Below the pieces are notes generated by a model, which worked only from the letters and a program-made list of their open reading frames with translations, was not told the DNA's origin and made no database searches. A DNA stretch of 64,000 nucleotides from assembly GCA_031216915.1 (NCBI GenBank), contig CM062290.1, positions 380,724,718 to 380,788,717 on the forward strand, written 5' to 3'. Position numbers and translations under genes: made by a program. The DNA comes from Pictodentalium vernedei (Eukaryota > Mollusca > Scaphopoda > Dentaliida > Dentaliidae). Below are positions 22,428-32,178 of this stretch, in pieces (within the stretch, counting starts at the first letter, position 1; every line of letters starts with the position of its first letter).

Positions 22428-23735
22428 ATGTCTGACCATTTAACTCCTGAGCAAGTTGCCTGTATAGTGACAAGTACCATAATAGTTGGTTTCCATTTGA
22501 TGCAAGATTTTGATTATGAGGAGAGGAGGTTGGAAAGAAGAAGGTTGAGAAGGATCCCAAGACGAAGAAGGTGCTGGGTGCGTCCATGGCTTGGTGGGGA
22601 CAGAAGACTACGAATGGGGCAATTCCATCAACTGATGGTTGAACTAAGATTGGAGGATTCTGCTACTTTCAAGAACTTTCTGAGGGTGGAACCACCAATG
22701 TTTGATGAGCTTGTGAATCGACTCACCCCAAGATTACAGAAGAGAGACACCAATTTTCGCAAGTCAATCGAACCAGCTCTGAAAGTTGCAATAACACTTC
22801 GACATTTGGCTACTGGAATCAACTACACAAACCTTGCTTACGACTTCAGGGTGGCACAGAATACCATATCACTCATAGTCAAAGAAGTCTGTCAGGCAAT
22901 CAAGTACGAGTATGAAGAAGAACTTATCAGATGCCCAAAGACACCTGAAGAGTGGAAAGAGGTTGCTGAGGACTTCGAGAGAAGGTGGAATGTCCCACAT
23001 GCACTTGGTGCCATTGATGGAAAGCATGTCAGAATCAAGAAACCACACAAGAGTGGCAGCATCTACTACAATTACAAGGGGTTCTTTTCAGTGATGTTGA
23101 TGGCCCTGGTGGACGCCGACTACAAGTTCTTGTGGGTGGATACTGGTGGTTTTGGACACATGTCAGATACCCAGATCTTCAACGGTACCGACCTGAAAGA
23201 AGCCATTGATAATAACACAATTGGATTTCCTACTTCTAAAAAGCTGCCTCATGATGACAAGGTGACACCATATTTCATATTAGGTGATGACATCTTTGCT
23301 CTCCGGACATGGCTCATGACACCTTTCTCCATCAGAGGGATGACACACGAGCAGCGCATCTTCAATTACCGGTTGTCTAGGGGTCGAAGAGTGGTTGAGA
23401 ATGCGTTTGGTATCCTGGCACAGAGATGGTCCATTCTTTTATCAACAATGCTACATACACCTGGAACTGCAAGACTTATCGTTGATGCCTGCATTCTACT
23501 CCACAACCTAATGCGCTTCAGGTATCCAACTCTACAGAATGCTGGCTTGGACAAAGAAGACGAGAACCACCAATTGATACCCGGTTCATGGAGATCAAAG
23601 GACCTCATGACCCGCATAGGGAAAGTGAAGGGAGCAACAAGGGCATCAACTGCAGGCAAACGGCAGAGAGAATACCTATCAGCCTACTTTAACTCAGAAG
23701 CTGGTTCTGTGTCATGGCAAAATGACATGGTTTAA
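22428..23735 (+). CDS. PIF/Harbinger transposase (DDE_Tnp_4 type)
   Basis: 435 aa, within the family's usual size. It catalyses cut-and-paste excision and insertion of the element in the nucleus. The N-terminal part has a basic stretch (RRRRCWVRPWL) and the typical F-L-R-V-E/LATG-x-NYTNLAYDF-RVAQNTIS helix-turn-helix region. The catalytic triad is visible: D197 in GAIDGKH, D247 in GHMSDTQIF and E324 in RRVVENAFG. It also has the RWSIL and LHNL segments usual after the glutamate. The frame is intact and without introns. The ATG at 22428 has A at -3 and follows the TATA/initiator pair by a 30-nt leader; the frame stays open upstream but only through non-ATG codons before the TATA box. The gene faces the MADF gene, and its stop codon is followed after 25 nt by a histone-type stem-loop. 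Likely still functional in sequence; activity is not shown. Confidence 0.93.
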   Translation: MSDHLTPEQVACIVTSTIIVGFHLMQDFDYEERRLERRRLRRIPRRRRCWVRPWLGGDRRLRMGQFHQLMVELRLEDSATFKNFLRVEPPMFDELVNRLTPRLQKRDTNFRKSIEPALKVAITLRHLATGINYTNLAYDFRVAQNTISLIVKEVCQAIKYEYEEELIRCPKTPEEWKEVAEDFERRWNVPHALGAIDGKHVRIKKPHKSGSIYYNYKGFFSVMLMALVDADYKFLWVDTGGFGHMSDTQIFNGTDLKEAIDNNTIGFPTSKKLPHDDKVTPYFILGDDIFALRTWLMTPFSIRGMTHEQRIFNYRLSRGRRVVENAFGILAQRWSILLSTMLHTPGTARLIVDACILLHNLMRFRYPTLQNAGLDKEDENHQLIPGSWRSKDLMTRIGKVKGATRASTAGKRQREYLSAYFNSEAGSVSWQNDMV

Positions 23736-23760
23736 ATAGTCTTTTTAATGACTACCAAAA

Positions 23761-23781
23761 GGCCCTTTTCAGGGCCACCCA
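23761..23781 (+). promoter_or_regulatory. Histone-type 3' stem-loop behind the transposase gene
   Basis: The 16-mer GGCCCTTTTCAGGGCC folds into a 6-bp stem with a UUUC loop. It is preceded by ACCAAAA and followed by ACCCA, which are the conserved flanks of animal replication-dependent histone mRNAs. It starts 25 nt after the stop. CACAAGAAGT at 23788-23797 lies where a purine-rich U7 snRNA site would be expected. An AATAAA (23854) further down could serve as a backup polyadenylation signal. Confidence 0.8.
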
Positions 23782-23853
23782 CTTCTTCACAAGAAGTAAT
23801 TCACATCTTTCATTTAAATTCATATACGTATTCATGTATTCATAATATGAAAC

Positions 23854-23859
23854 AATAAA
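23854..23859 (+). terminator. Candidate polyadenylation signal, transposase gene
   Basis: AATAAA in ACAATAAAGTCC, about 120 nt after the stop and beyond the stem-loop. Confidence 0.5.
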
Positions 23860-24002
23860 GTCCTATTTAACCTACGAAAAAATTATTTTTTCTTACGTTC
23901 AATAGGACTTAAAAAAAATGTATTTGGGAAAAAATTGTATTTTATTTCAGGCCAGTGTGTTTGGGAGAAGTGTATGCTTTTTTTTTTGGTTTGATTTGAA
24001 TA

Positions 24003-24010
24003 TTTTATTG
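24003..24010 (-). terminator. Candidate polyadenylation signal, MADF gene
   Basis: On the minus strand CCAATAAAAT follows the second stem-loop, about 100 nt after the stop. Confidence 0.5.
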
Positions 24011-24018
24011 GAAAATAT

Positions 24019-24039
24019 TGGGTGGCCCTGAAAAGGACC
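24019..24039 (-). promoter_or_regulatory. Second histone-type stem-loop behind the MADF gene
   Basis: On the minus strand GGTCCTTTTCAGGGCC is followed by ACCCA. The stem keeps six pairs, one of them U-G. It lies 25 nt beyond the first loop, in the same orientation. Confidence 0.7.
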
Positions 24040-24043
24040 GTTT

Positions 24044-24064
24044 TGGGTGGCCCTGAAAAGGGCC
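24044..24064 (-). promoter_or_regulatory. First histone-type stem-loop behind the MADF gene
   Basis: On the minus strand the same 16-mer as behind the transposase, GGCCCTTTTCAGGGCC, is followed by ACCCA. It starts 42 nt after the TAG stop, separated from it by the GGCA microsatellite. Confidence 0.8.
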
Positions 24065-24075
24065 GTTTTTTGCAA

Positions 24076-24105
24076 AGGCAGGCAGGCAGGCAGGCAGGCA
24101 GGCAG
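24076..24105. repeat. (GGCA)n microsatellite
   Basis: About seven uninterrupted units directly after the MADF stop codon, between stop and stem-loop. Confidence 0.9.
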
Positions 24106-24106
24106 T

Positions 24107-25636
24107 CTACTTGGGTGGTGTTGAAATCAGGTCTGATATGCTGAAATCCCCAGACACAGATGGCACGGATGGTATGGATGGTATGGAAAAAGATGGCACG
24201 GATGGTATGGACATGTCACCTGCTGCGACAACTGGAACAGGAGAGCTGGCACTTATGGTAGTAGCAGTGGTTGTGGTCGTGGACGTCATAGATGATGATG
24301 AAAGAAGTGTTGTATAAGATGGCGTTGCTTGGAGATGTTGTTGGCTGAACTGTGCTTCACTTGACGACTGATAAACAGGAATCTGCTGCATAAACTCAGG
24401 GTTCTGGCTGGACCAAACACTTCTAGCTGGCTGGATGGTGGATGATTCTGGCCACCGGCTTGGTGCTGGTTGCCATTGATAATGTGGAGTTTGGAGTCCT
24501 GGTTGGTAGGTGGAGGGCCCAGGTTGAGAGAAGAGGTGTTGTTGTTGTTGTTGTGGTTGCTGCTGCTTGCGTGGCCGGGATGGTCGCGGCATGTCTGTGT
24601 CTGTGTCAGCGAGTTCTTCTTCTCTTTCGTCTAGAGAAGCTAGAAGGGAGAGAGCCTTTCTTTCGAATTCCCTAAACTGTCTTTTTGACATATCCACCGC
24701 CCTTGCTTGCAAATATTCGCAGAACTTGACTCTGGCTGGATGTTTGGAAGGTTTTGAATTTGATGCCACAATCTCCACAAGTTTCTTCTGCACATCGATG
24801 AATTCACCCCTCTGTTCAAATATTTTTTCCCGATCTGTACTGTCTCTGGCTCTCTCCCGTCTTGGACCATCTCGCCTGGGACGCACATCAAGTAGGGTAG
24901 GCGTTGGCGTTGATGTTGGGTGCTGGCTGACTGGTGACAGGGTTGTGGATGCAAAGGACTCTTCCTCATCACTGTCTTGCGGGTCGTCTACTGTAGCAGA
25001 TGGCTGGCTGGACAACGCGGGTTTTCCCAAGGACCTTTTAACAGCTGCCTTGTGAATGTGGGGTGTCAGGAACTGGAAACTGTTCCAGAGCCACTGCTGC
25101 CGCTCACTTAACTGTTCGCAACCGGACCCAGAGCTCTTTCTGAACATTCTTGTGAATGTTGTTCGCTGCGACGTGTACCAAGTCTTCAGTTCTTCGACGC
25201 TCCTTTCCAGCTTGGTTGCAATGTCAGTCCACGCCTTGTCTTTTTTCGTCTTGTCGCTGAATGACTTCAACCTCTTGTTGTACAGCTCCTCATGCTCTCT
25301 CAAGAAGTCCACCATCATGTCTTCCTGCTCTGGAGACAAAACAACCTTGCTTCTTTGCTTCTTCTTCTGTCCGCAAGCATCACCTTCTTCCTCCTGCGCA
25401 CCATCTTCATGTTCTGTCTCACTTGGCACTTCACTGTCACTGGTAGGTTGAGGGGGTGGGGTTGGTCCCCTTGGAGAAGAAGGCTCTTCTTCTACTGCTG
25501 AAGTCTCTGGAGTAGACTGTGGTGGTGGTGGTCGAGGGTCTGCAACTGCCTGGCTCTTTCCCTTGCCTTTGCCTTTGCCTTTGCCTTTAGCTGGACTCTT
25601 AGTAGGTGACTTTCTAGATCTCTTCCTTGGAGGCAT
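24107..25636 (-). CDS. Harbinger MADF (Myb/SANT-like) DNA-binding protein
   Basis: 509 aa. In Harbinger transposons a second protein of this kind binds the element ends and helps the transposase reach the nucleus and its DNA. The N-terminus is basic (PPRKRSRKSP, then a GK repeat), a likely nuclear signal and low-complexity linker. Residues about 100-192 form a MADF domain, with conserved tryptophans in KAWTDIA, KTWYTSQ and QQWLWNSF. Residues about 304-336 (KFCEYLQARAVDMSKRQFRE onward) resemble a BESS motif, which often accompanies MADF. A poly-Q patch (about 358-366) and a Ser/Pro/Thr-rich tail follow. I start at the ATG at 25636; the frame reads a further seven codons back only to a TTG. The gene is convergent with the transposase and ends in two histone-type stem-loops. 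The long open frames on the other strand are shadows. Confidence 0.9.
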   Translation of the reverse strand: MPPRKRSRKSPTKSPAKGKGKGKGKGKSQAVADPRPPPPQSTPETSAVEEEPSSPRGPTPPPQPTSDSEVPSETEHEDGAQEEEGDACGQKKKQRSKVVLSPEQEDMMVDFLREHEELYNKRLKSFSDKTKKDKAWTDIATKLERSVEELKTWYTSQRTTFTRMFRKSSGSGCEQLSERQQWLWNSFQFLTPHIHKAAVKRSLGKPALSSQPSATVDDPQDSDEEESFASTTLSPVSQHPTSTPTPTLLDVRPRRDGPRRERARDSTDREKIFEQRGEFIDVQKKLVEIVASNSKPSKHPARVKFCEYLQARAVDMSKRQFREFERKALSLLASLDEREEELADTDTDMPRPSRPRKQQQPQQQQQHLFSQPGPSTYQPGLQTPHYQWQPAPSRWPESSTIQPARSVWSSQNPEFMQQIPVYQSSSEAQFSQQHLQATPSYTTLLSSSSMTSTTTTTATTISASSPVPVVAAGDMSIPSVPSFSIPSIPSVPSVSGDFSISDLISTPPK

Positions 25637-25685
25637 TGTGAATACTTCGAATATCAATATGTGTCTTCTCTGGTGTCAGCAAACT

Positions 25686-25724
25686 GAATGAGGAAAAGCC
25701 AGGAAGTGAGGCCATTATATACCG
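25686..25724 (-). promoter_or_regulatory. TATA box and initiator of the MADF gene
   Basis: On the minus strand TATATAATGG is followed about 30-35 nt later by CCTCATTCAGTTT, which offers two overlapping initiator-like sites. The leader to the ATG at 25636 would be about 55 nt. The arrangement mirrors the transposase promoter. Confidence 0.6.
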
Positions 25725-26149
25725 ATAAAGCGCGGACGTCATAGAAAATTTTATGATCGCCGACCAATCGGTGTTTAATCTCCTATCTAAGTGCAATCGC
25801 CTGTGTCGGTCTCCTATCTGTTTTCTTTCTTACTCATCGTTGTTATATCGGTTTTCAATGGGCGTCATATCTTCAAAGGTTATTCTAATCGCCGTGCTAT
25901 CTCCAAGAGAATCGAAGTCGTTTCGGTGTCCTTTCGCGTCTATCGCCTTTGAATCGGAGTTCAATCTTCATAATCTCACTTGTATCGCCAACTATCAAAA
26001 AATTAGCTCAGAATCGTCAAATTTCATGCCGATTCATGGCGATTCTTGGACTTAGAAAATTTTTCTTTAATCGACAACAATCGGTTTCCTATCGCCGTTA
26101 ATGTGATACGGGTTTAACTAGGCTAAACCTAGCTCCAGCCCCTCCCGAC

Positions 26150-26548
26150 AAAAAGGGTCCTCAAGATTTGCTCAAGCAAGATTTTAGTAGTCCACCAAAG
26201 CATCTTAATCCGTTACTTCACTTTCGCTATTCCCCGGTTATACAAGAAGAGAGTACGAGTCATGTCAGAAAGCTGGACAAGCTCTTATCCGCTTACGTCG
26301 GAACAAGTGAAAATCTGAAACTGTTTATTCAGCATAATATACTCAGGGCGTCTCTATGTAATGTTAACTATCTCTTCAGGAGTACATTGTTCAGTAATCC
26401 TTATGAAACCGTGGATGCCTTGCTTTCGATCGATTTCAAACTAAATAGCATGACGTTTGTGTTGTTTTACACAAATGTGTTACACAAGGTTGTAGGTACT
26501 TCGGACTTTGTTACACCAAAGCAGGTAAACACAAGAATCTTGTTTATA
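26150..26548 (+). other. Open frame outside the Harbinger element, function unknown
   Basis: A 140-codon frame (26168-26590) is open between the transposon end and the C element. Its last 14 codons come from the C element's terminal repeat, so any gene would be disrupted. I recognise no family. The uninterrupted part has mixed composition and could be an exon remnant. Confidence 0.2.
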
Positions 26549-26852
26549 CAGTTAAAATTAGATGTCCTGTCATGGAATGCGCACAAATAGCACGTCGATC
26601 TGCGCGTTAATCTATGCGTTTTGACCATAGTAAGGCTATCAAATTCTGTAAATATGTTCTGTGCACAAGCAGTGTTTCAGCCAATGGACCTTCGGGTAAC
26701 CCTGAGGTCCATTGGCAGAAACATTGCCTGTGTTTGCTATGTGTAACCAGGAGAACCTGTGGTGCTTTGGATATCGTTCGATATGGCAATTCCTACTCGC
26801 AATTAAGCCTAGGTAAGAGCACAGTTCACGACAGGACTTCTAGTTTTAACTG
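26549..26852. mobile_element. Family C MITE, copy 2
   Basis: 304 bp, TA at the left, CAGTTAAAATTAGATGTCCT left end and complement right. The core palindrome is CAATGGACCTTCGGGT with its complement. Confidence 0.85.
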
Positions 26853-27178
26853 CAGTTAAACATATCAGCAAAAATAGTATTAAGAAGACACTACAATGTG
26901 GTGCAAAAACTCAACATACGTTGTAAAGAGGAAGGAGACAGAATATCCGTGTGACGAACTGCCACTGATTGGACGAGAGCTCGCTTAGTTTTTTCTATGT
27001 TTACAGGTCCAGTGACATATGTTACCGTATGTCGTCACCAAGTGAAATATTTTCAAAGATGATAATAATGGGACGGGATTCAAAAGTTCATAATTCCTAC
27101 AAAATCGTATTTGTGCCTCATAACAAACAACTAACGTAGACTGTTGTCGTAGGCTGCACTGCCCATTTAATCAATTAA

Positions 27179-27413
27179 CCCTTTACCTAACGTAACGGCC
27201 AAAACCGGCCAGCGCTATTTTCAAAAATCGCCAATTAATTTTCATTATTTTTTTCATTTTTTGTCTCAAAAACATAGGTTATGACCCCTCGTTGGAACGA
27301 GCTCGTTCCAACGAGGGGTTATAACCTATGTTTTTGAGACAAAAATGAAAAAAATTAGTTACTCAAGAATTATTTTTGCAAGTGTCGTCTGCTTTTCAGG
27401 TTAGGTAAATGGG
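27179..27413. mobile_element. Family A MITE, copy 6
   Basis: TTAA left, GTAA right (one base decayed). Forward orientation. The core lacks one GAGCTCG half, so the palindrome is shorter (GTTGGAACGAGCTCGTTCCAAC). Confidence 0.85.
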
Positions 27414-27818
27414 TAATATATATCCACAGGAAAAAACAGTGTAGCCAAAGATCAATGAATACAGTACTGACCAATAGTCATTTTCAGCTGGTCAAGACAA
27501 AGGAACTCTAATTGGTAATAGTTCAGACTGTAATGTAATTCTACGCGACAATAACACATGCAGACCGTGCATACAGTTGTGATCAGAAACAACAACAATT
27601 AATACAGCTAATGGCAAATTGTCATGAAGCACAAATAGGGAGGCATGAAATGCCATTCCAATATTTTTCGAGGCCGATGAGCATTCTATGAATGTATACT
27701 CACAACCTACTTATAAACAAAAAGTCGTGATTACTCCACCTCAGTTCAAATCATAACAAAAGTTCATGATTTGAACTGAAATGCAGTAACCGCGACCTTT
27801 ATCCAAATTATTGATTTT

Positions 27819-28055
27819 GTGTTGTCCAGTGACATCATGGGGTGCACGAGAGGTTTAGTTACTAAATGTGTTATCGTTAAAGTTGCCTTGTTTATTGTAG
27901 TTACCTTGTTCATTTCGTTTGGGGCTTTGTGTAGGGTTTTATTGGAACATATACGCGTCCCGGCTGAACAGAAGCTCCTAGCCGTAACCGTCATGCCGTG
28001 TTACCGCCAATTCATAACAATAACTTATGATAACTATCCGTATTATATGAGATGA
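27819..28055 (+). other. Weak candidate exon with a signal-anchor-like segment
   Basis: From the ATG at 27837 the frame reads MGCTRGLVTKC, then a hydrophobic stretch (VKVALFIVVTLFISFGALC) and a polar tail, 72 aa. The short basic N-terminus followed by one hydrophobic helix is what type II Golgi enzymes begin with. It is the only such pattern in the window. No supporting splice site was confirmed and no family is recognised. Confidence 0.25.
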
Positions 28056-28394
28056 GGAAATATAAGTAAAACCATTCCCTTGTCTCCTTGTGTTTTGTTT
28101 ACATGGTATTTACTTAATGATTGTATGACTGGTATTCATTCAGAAATTTGTTACATAACATCGTCATAAAAACATGAATAGAAGAGCAGTAAACAATGTA
28201 CAGTTCAAACCTTGTTCAGAATGTAGACAATTTTCCGCAGAATGCACTGTGCAATGTCAGCTGAAGTGCCTTATTTCATTCCCGAACTCTAGAATCAAGA
28301 ATAGATTGAATATTCCAGTAAGAATGCACCAGGGTTAACTTGGGGCTATACTTCGCAATGTTGTTGAACGATCGTGCGTTACCACTTTCGGAGT

Positions 28395-28740
28395 ATGAGT
28401 TTAATGGTCAGAAATGGATCAGAGGTACTGCGATCACTAAAATAGTATTTGTCTCAATCAGATCGCGATCCAGTTGCGACGCACTACCAAGATCGCGGGT
28501 TGAGATTTCATTCAACAGAATACCGCGACATCAACACTGAATCTCCCCAAAACAAACGGAAATAACATCTCGTATTCATTATTCTCGCATTTCTTTTCTG
28601 ACAAACGAGATTCTATAGTGATGTGGGTGGAAAAGCGGAAGAATAATTTCGACCGTATCGCGTCCAAGGCGCGATTCGGTCGAAATTCTCCGTCTGATTT
28701 TCTGGTCACAGTCCTACTTGTACTACAGACTTGAGATAAT
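28395..28740. repeat. Dispersed repeat I, copy 1
   Basis: Built around a palindrome (AATTTCGACCGTATCGCG with complement, 28645-28687) followed by GGTCACAGTCCT. Shared with 30800-31095, and in parts with 42560-42650 and 48070-48330. Confidence 0.6.
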
Positions 28741-28816
28741 ATCTTCCAACCGCATATCGACAAAAGCAGAGAATGAATTTCGTCATGGGAAATCTCAGTA
28801 CTTGACCAGTCTAATA

Positions 28817-29032
28817 CAGTACAGCCGCCTTGGACTGGTCACTCTCCATGGGTGGGCAACATTTCTTCTGACGCAATATATTAGAATCCAGACACTAATT
28901 ACAGGAATAATCATCAAAAATGTAATTAATTAATTAAAATTGTGCTGATGATGATTTTTATTACCTGGTTAACGCATGCGTAGACATCACTGCCCACGCG
29001 TGGATTACGACCTGTCCACGACGGCTGTACTG
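28817..29032. mobile_element. Family E MITE, full length, core palindrome deleted
   Basis: 216 bp with TA on both sides and perfect terminal CAGTACAGCCGCC / complement. It lacks the CACCGGG palindrome that other copies have between ATTAATTAA arms, so it shows the ends without the core. Confidence 0.85.
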
Positions 29033-29709
29033 TACGTGGGCACGAGGTACAGTAGCACTGTATTTAAAGAACCGCCGGGAAAGATGCTGATGCACATTTG
29101 ATACGTCGATATAGTTGATTATGTATTCTGTCATTATTTTTGGCATATCGTAAATGTATCAAAGAATTCTCACAGAACAATCCCCAAACAGTTTTCACGT
29201 CAGCTGTTTGACAGGGCAATCTCTATAAGCGCACGTGAGGAATCGCAGGCAGACTAACCGATGTATAAATGTTTCGCTTGAACTAAACTGTCTTTTATAG
29301 CTTATAGTATTGCTAACACCGCTTTCCACGAACCAAAAGCCGATTATTGGGCCGTGCGAAGATTCGTGATTCGAGCTATATTCGAATCGGCAAGCAGATT
29401 TGATTCCATTCGAATAAAAATGTCCAGTCCCGATACATCCCTGACGCCATGAACAACGACTTTCTAAAACGTTATCTCCCCTGAAATTATTAGACGTGCG
29501 TAAAGGTCAAATTAAGAAGCAAGTTATTGTTGAGAAAACACCATTGCCCAATGACATCAGTAGAAAATAAAAACAAGTTTCCTTTTGTTTCTTTTAATAA
29601 CCGGAACCGAAGAATCAAAAAACGCCCACTTCTAGAGAAAGGGGAATATAGAATGTAGCCTTTACCACCTAATAGCTTTTTCTGGCTATTGTATCTTACT
29701 TGTCCTATC

Positions 29710-30269
29710 TGGGTTGCACGGTATTTGAAACTGGATACTGATATCGGTATTCAAAAAGGTACCGCGGTATATCAGTATATCGAAAGACTGTTCCGATATC
29801 TGAACATTAAATACCAGAATCGGAACTTGAACGATCACATTCGGAACGAATCAGCACGCCTTCATGAGGCATTCGAATAAAACTTTACCCAACGCAGACG
29901 ATAGCAAAATGTCTTATTTTAAATATTAGTTTATCCACTTTAAAAAAAAAAAAATCAACAAAACCACATCATGTGACCCCTCGTTGGAGGGGTCACATGA
30001 TATGGTTTTGTTGAATTTTTTGAAAAATAATATTTTTGCAACTGCTCAATTTATATTTTACGCGGGTGGATGCGGACGATTTGGTAAATGAATGATATTA
30101 TTCATTCGGGACTGTATTTAAAAAAAAACTCGACACATCTTGAAAATTAAAAATTGTGGGTAAATAAATAATGACGATAAACCGATATTTTTATAATTAC
30201 ACCGGTATTCAATCGATACAAGTTTGAATACCGGTATGTATAGGTTTATCGATATACCGTGCAGCCCTA
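29710..30269. mobile_element. hAT-like element containing a B MITE
   Basis: Ends TGGGTTGCACGGTAT and complement of ATACCGTGCAGCCCTA, flanked by related 8-mers GTCCTATC (29702-29709) and GTCTTATA (30270-30277). Inside both ends are GGTATCGATA-like repeats. A family B element occupies about 29889-30091. Confidence 0.7.
29889..30091. mobile_element. Family B MITE, copy 2
   Basis: Reverse orientation. CATCATGTGACCCCTCG and complement form a shortened core (the GAGCTCG centre is missing). The TTAA flanks have decayed. Nested in the hAT-like element. Confidence 0.7.
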
Positions 30270-30799
30270 GTCTTATACCAAAGCTTAAAAATGTCTTAAA
30301 GCGACATCTTTTTTCAAAAAAGTCCCTGGCGGAACTGCTGGGATATCGTTCAAAAGCTATGTTGTTGAAAAATGGGGAGGAAATGTGATCCGCGTTTATT
30401 GACCTCAGTAAATATTCCAGTACGATTTACACCTGGTAAATAGTTTACAGACAACGACTGTACTTCTCTAGGCGAAGATATAGACAATGGAACAACTGTC
30501 TTTCCAATGATGAACAGGGAAGATAATTTTAGAATGTCCGGTTTAAATTTAGGTGAATGATCGTATTTCAGTAAGAAATAGTTGGTTAACTGTTCCTATT
30601 GAAAATATTACCAGCGTGAGAGAAAGGTTTATAAATTCTCGTGCGGTGTAAACTTGATAAGAAAAATAGTGACCGTGCTCCATAAACTTAGACTGTAGCA
30701 CACGCGGTATTTTATTTTCAAAACACTGAATATAGAAAACTTTGAACGAGTTTTGTGATTTGCTTAGTTGCGATAGTGTGTTGTGTCAGCCGTACAGTG

Positions 30800-31095
30800 C
30801 TGTGCTCACAAAAAAACTGTCTCTTTCGGGAACAGATCGCGATTCTATCGCGACACACCTACAAGAGTGGGTGGAGATTTCTAAAAAATACAGAAAATGA
30901 AGACTGTGTCAGCAAAAATCAAGCGGAAATAGCATTTCAAACTCAAGGTCCTTGTATATTTTTTTCAACAGGATTGAGTCTATAGTGATTAAGGGAGGAA
31001 AGGGATGAGAGAATTTCGACCGGATCGCGACTGAGTCGCGACCCGGTCGAAATTCTCTATCCACTTTTGTAGTCACAGTCCTGAAAGAGCTGTAT
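30800..31095. repeat. Dispersed repeat I, copy 2
   Basis: Has the best version of the family palindrome: AATTTCGACCGGATCGCGAC with complement, 31012-31054, followed by AGTCACAGTCCT. An AGATCGCGATTCTATCGCGA hairpin lies in the left part. Confidence 0.65.
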
Positions 31096-31455
31096 CCCGT
31101 ATTCTGTTCCAATTTGTTATCAATTCATTGTGCGCCACCTTCATGTTAATACTAATTTACACAACCTGTAAGGTAGCTTAATAAACATGAAACAAAGATT
31201 GAAAAACGTAGCCGGTCGCTAACGGCTATTTTAGTCATTAGCGCCCTCGGGCCGGCTTGCACGCTCTGGCGTTCTGCACATGACGTCATTTCGTCTTCCC
31301 GGAAATCTGTTTATATTTCCCAAAATATAAACTGTTCTGCCTTAAATTGTTTACCAAATAGTGTTTCACATTGATTCCTTTCACGGAATAATATAAATCC
31401 AAAAGGGTCGAAGATCGTCTTCAAAATTGCTAAGTACTGATAATAATAATAATAG

Positions 31456-31624
31456 CATGATTTTCGAGGGCGTCGTTTGGCTCCATTACTGGACCACCAT
31501 CTGTGATTAACAGCCCCACACCCATTAGCGGCCCTTGGTTATCGCCTCGGACCGCTAATGACTGATGAGCTGCTAATCACAAATGGCGGTCCAGTAATGG
31601 GACCTAACGACCTCGAAAATCATG
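31456..31624. repeat. 169-bp imperfect foldback
   Basis: Arms of about 60 bp run from CATGATTTTCGAGG inward through TCCATTACTGGACC to GATTAACAGC, with the complement on the right (GCTGCTAATCACAAATGG). Ends are exactly inverted for 14 nt. Confidence 0.75.
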
Positions 31625-31932
31625 GTATTTTATAATTATGCCCCGGTTTATTTTAGGCAAGATTTGGCAGTTTGTATCGATTGTTAGACTTCAAGGCCGA
31701 GCTGTGCTTGATGAGTACAGAAAAACATCCGCACAGCTGTCACTATTTTCTTTCTTCAACGAACGGAAAAAATATCATGTGGGTATATCATAGAGCGAAA
31801 CATGAAACATTCAAACGATAGATTTTTCCTCTCCAACTCCGAAGTTCCTCAATTGTTTGACTTGCGGTATCTCACATCTTGGAGGAATAGTTCATAGCTT
31901 CAGAACATTTTTCCCATCGTGTCTCATAATAA

Positions 31933-32174
31933 CCCTTTACCTAACCTGAAAAGCAGACGACACTTGCAAAAATAATTCTTGAATAACTAATTTTTTCATG
32001 TTTGTCTCAAAAACATAGGTTATGACCCCTCGTTGGAAAGAGCTCGACGAGCTCGTTCCAACGAGGGGTCATAACCTATGTTTTTGAGACAAAAAATGAA
32101 AAAAATAATGAAAATTAATTGGCGATTTTTGAGAATAGAGCTGGCCGGTTTTGGCTGTTACGTTAGGTAAAGGG
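31933..32174. mobile_element. Family A MITE, copy 7
   Basis: TTAA at the right (32175-32178), decayed to ATAA at the left. Reverse orientation. The palindrome has one mismatch. Confidence 0.85.
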
Positions 32175-32178
32175 TTAA

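Larger units (their letters stand above)
21750..26135. mobile_element. Autonomous PIF/Harbinger-type transposon
   Basis: About 4.4 kb with two convergent genes: transposase (+) and MADF protein (-). The left border is placed at about 21.75 kb because AAAACCACTATCACATT there matches the complement of the right end (TTAATGTGATACGGGTTTAA, 26098-26117). A second, weaker match (CCAGTTTAGCC at 22106) leaves a left border near 22.10 kb possible. Sub-terminal regions on both sides are dense in ATCG-containing repeats (ACCGATA, TATCGCC, CGATATGTGGG), as in many Harbinger elements. The 3-bp target duplication could not be read. Convergent gene layout and the two-protein content are those of the family. 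Confidence 0.85.

Noticed and set aside
22148..22480. Minus-strand frames of 85-110 codons over the Harbinger left end
   Set aside because: They overlap the transposase promoter and sub-terminal repeats and have no domain.
23761..23781. Reading the stem-loop as a mere terminator hairpin or as part of a real histone gene
   Set aside because: A bacterial-type terminator makes no sense here, and no histone reading frame is present. The matching loops on both strands, each in sense with its gene, fit a transposon-borne 3' processing signal better.
24567..25055. 162-codon + strand frame
   Set aside because: Antisense shadow of the MADF gene, created by its biased codon composition.
31282..31300. 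Isolated CRE (TGACGTCA) here and at about 63085
   Set aside because: A single 8-mer without companions is expected by chance at about this rate; not called as regulatory.
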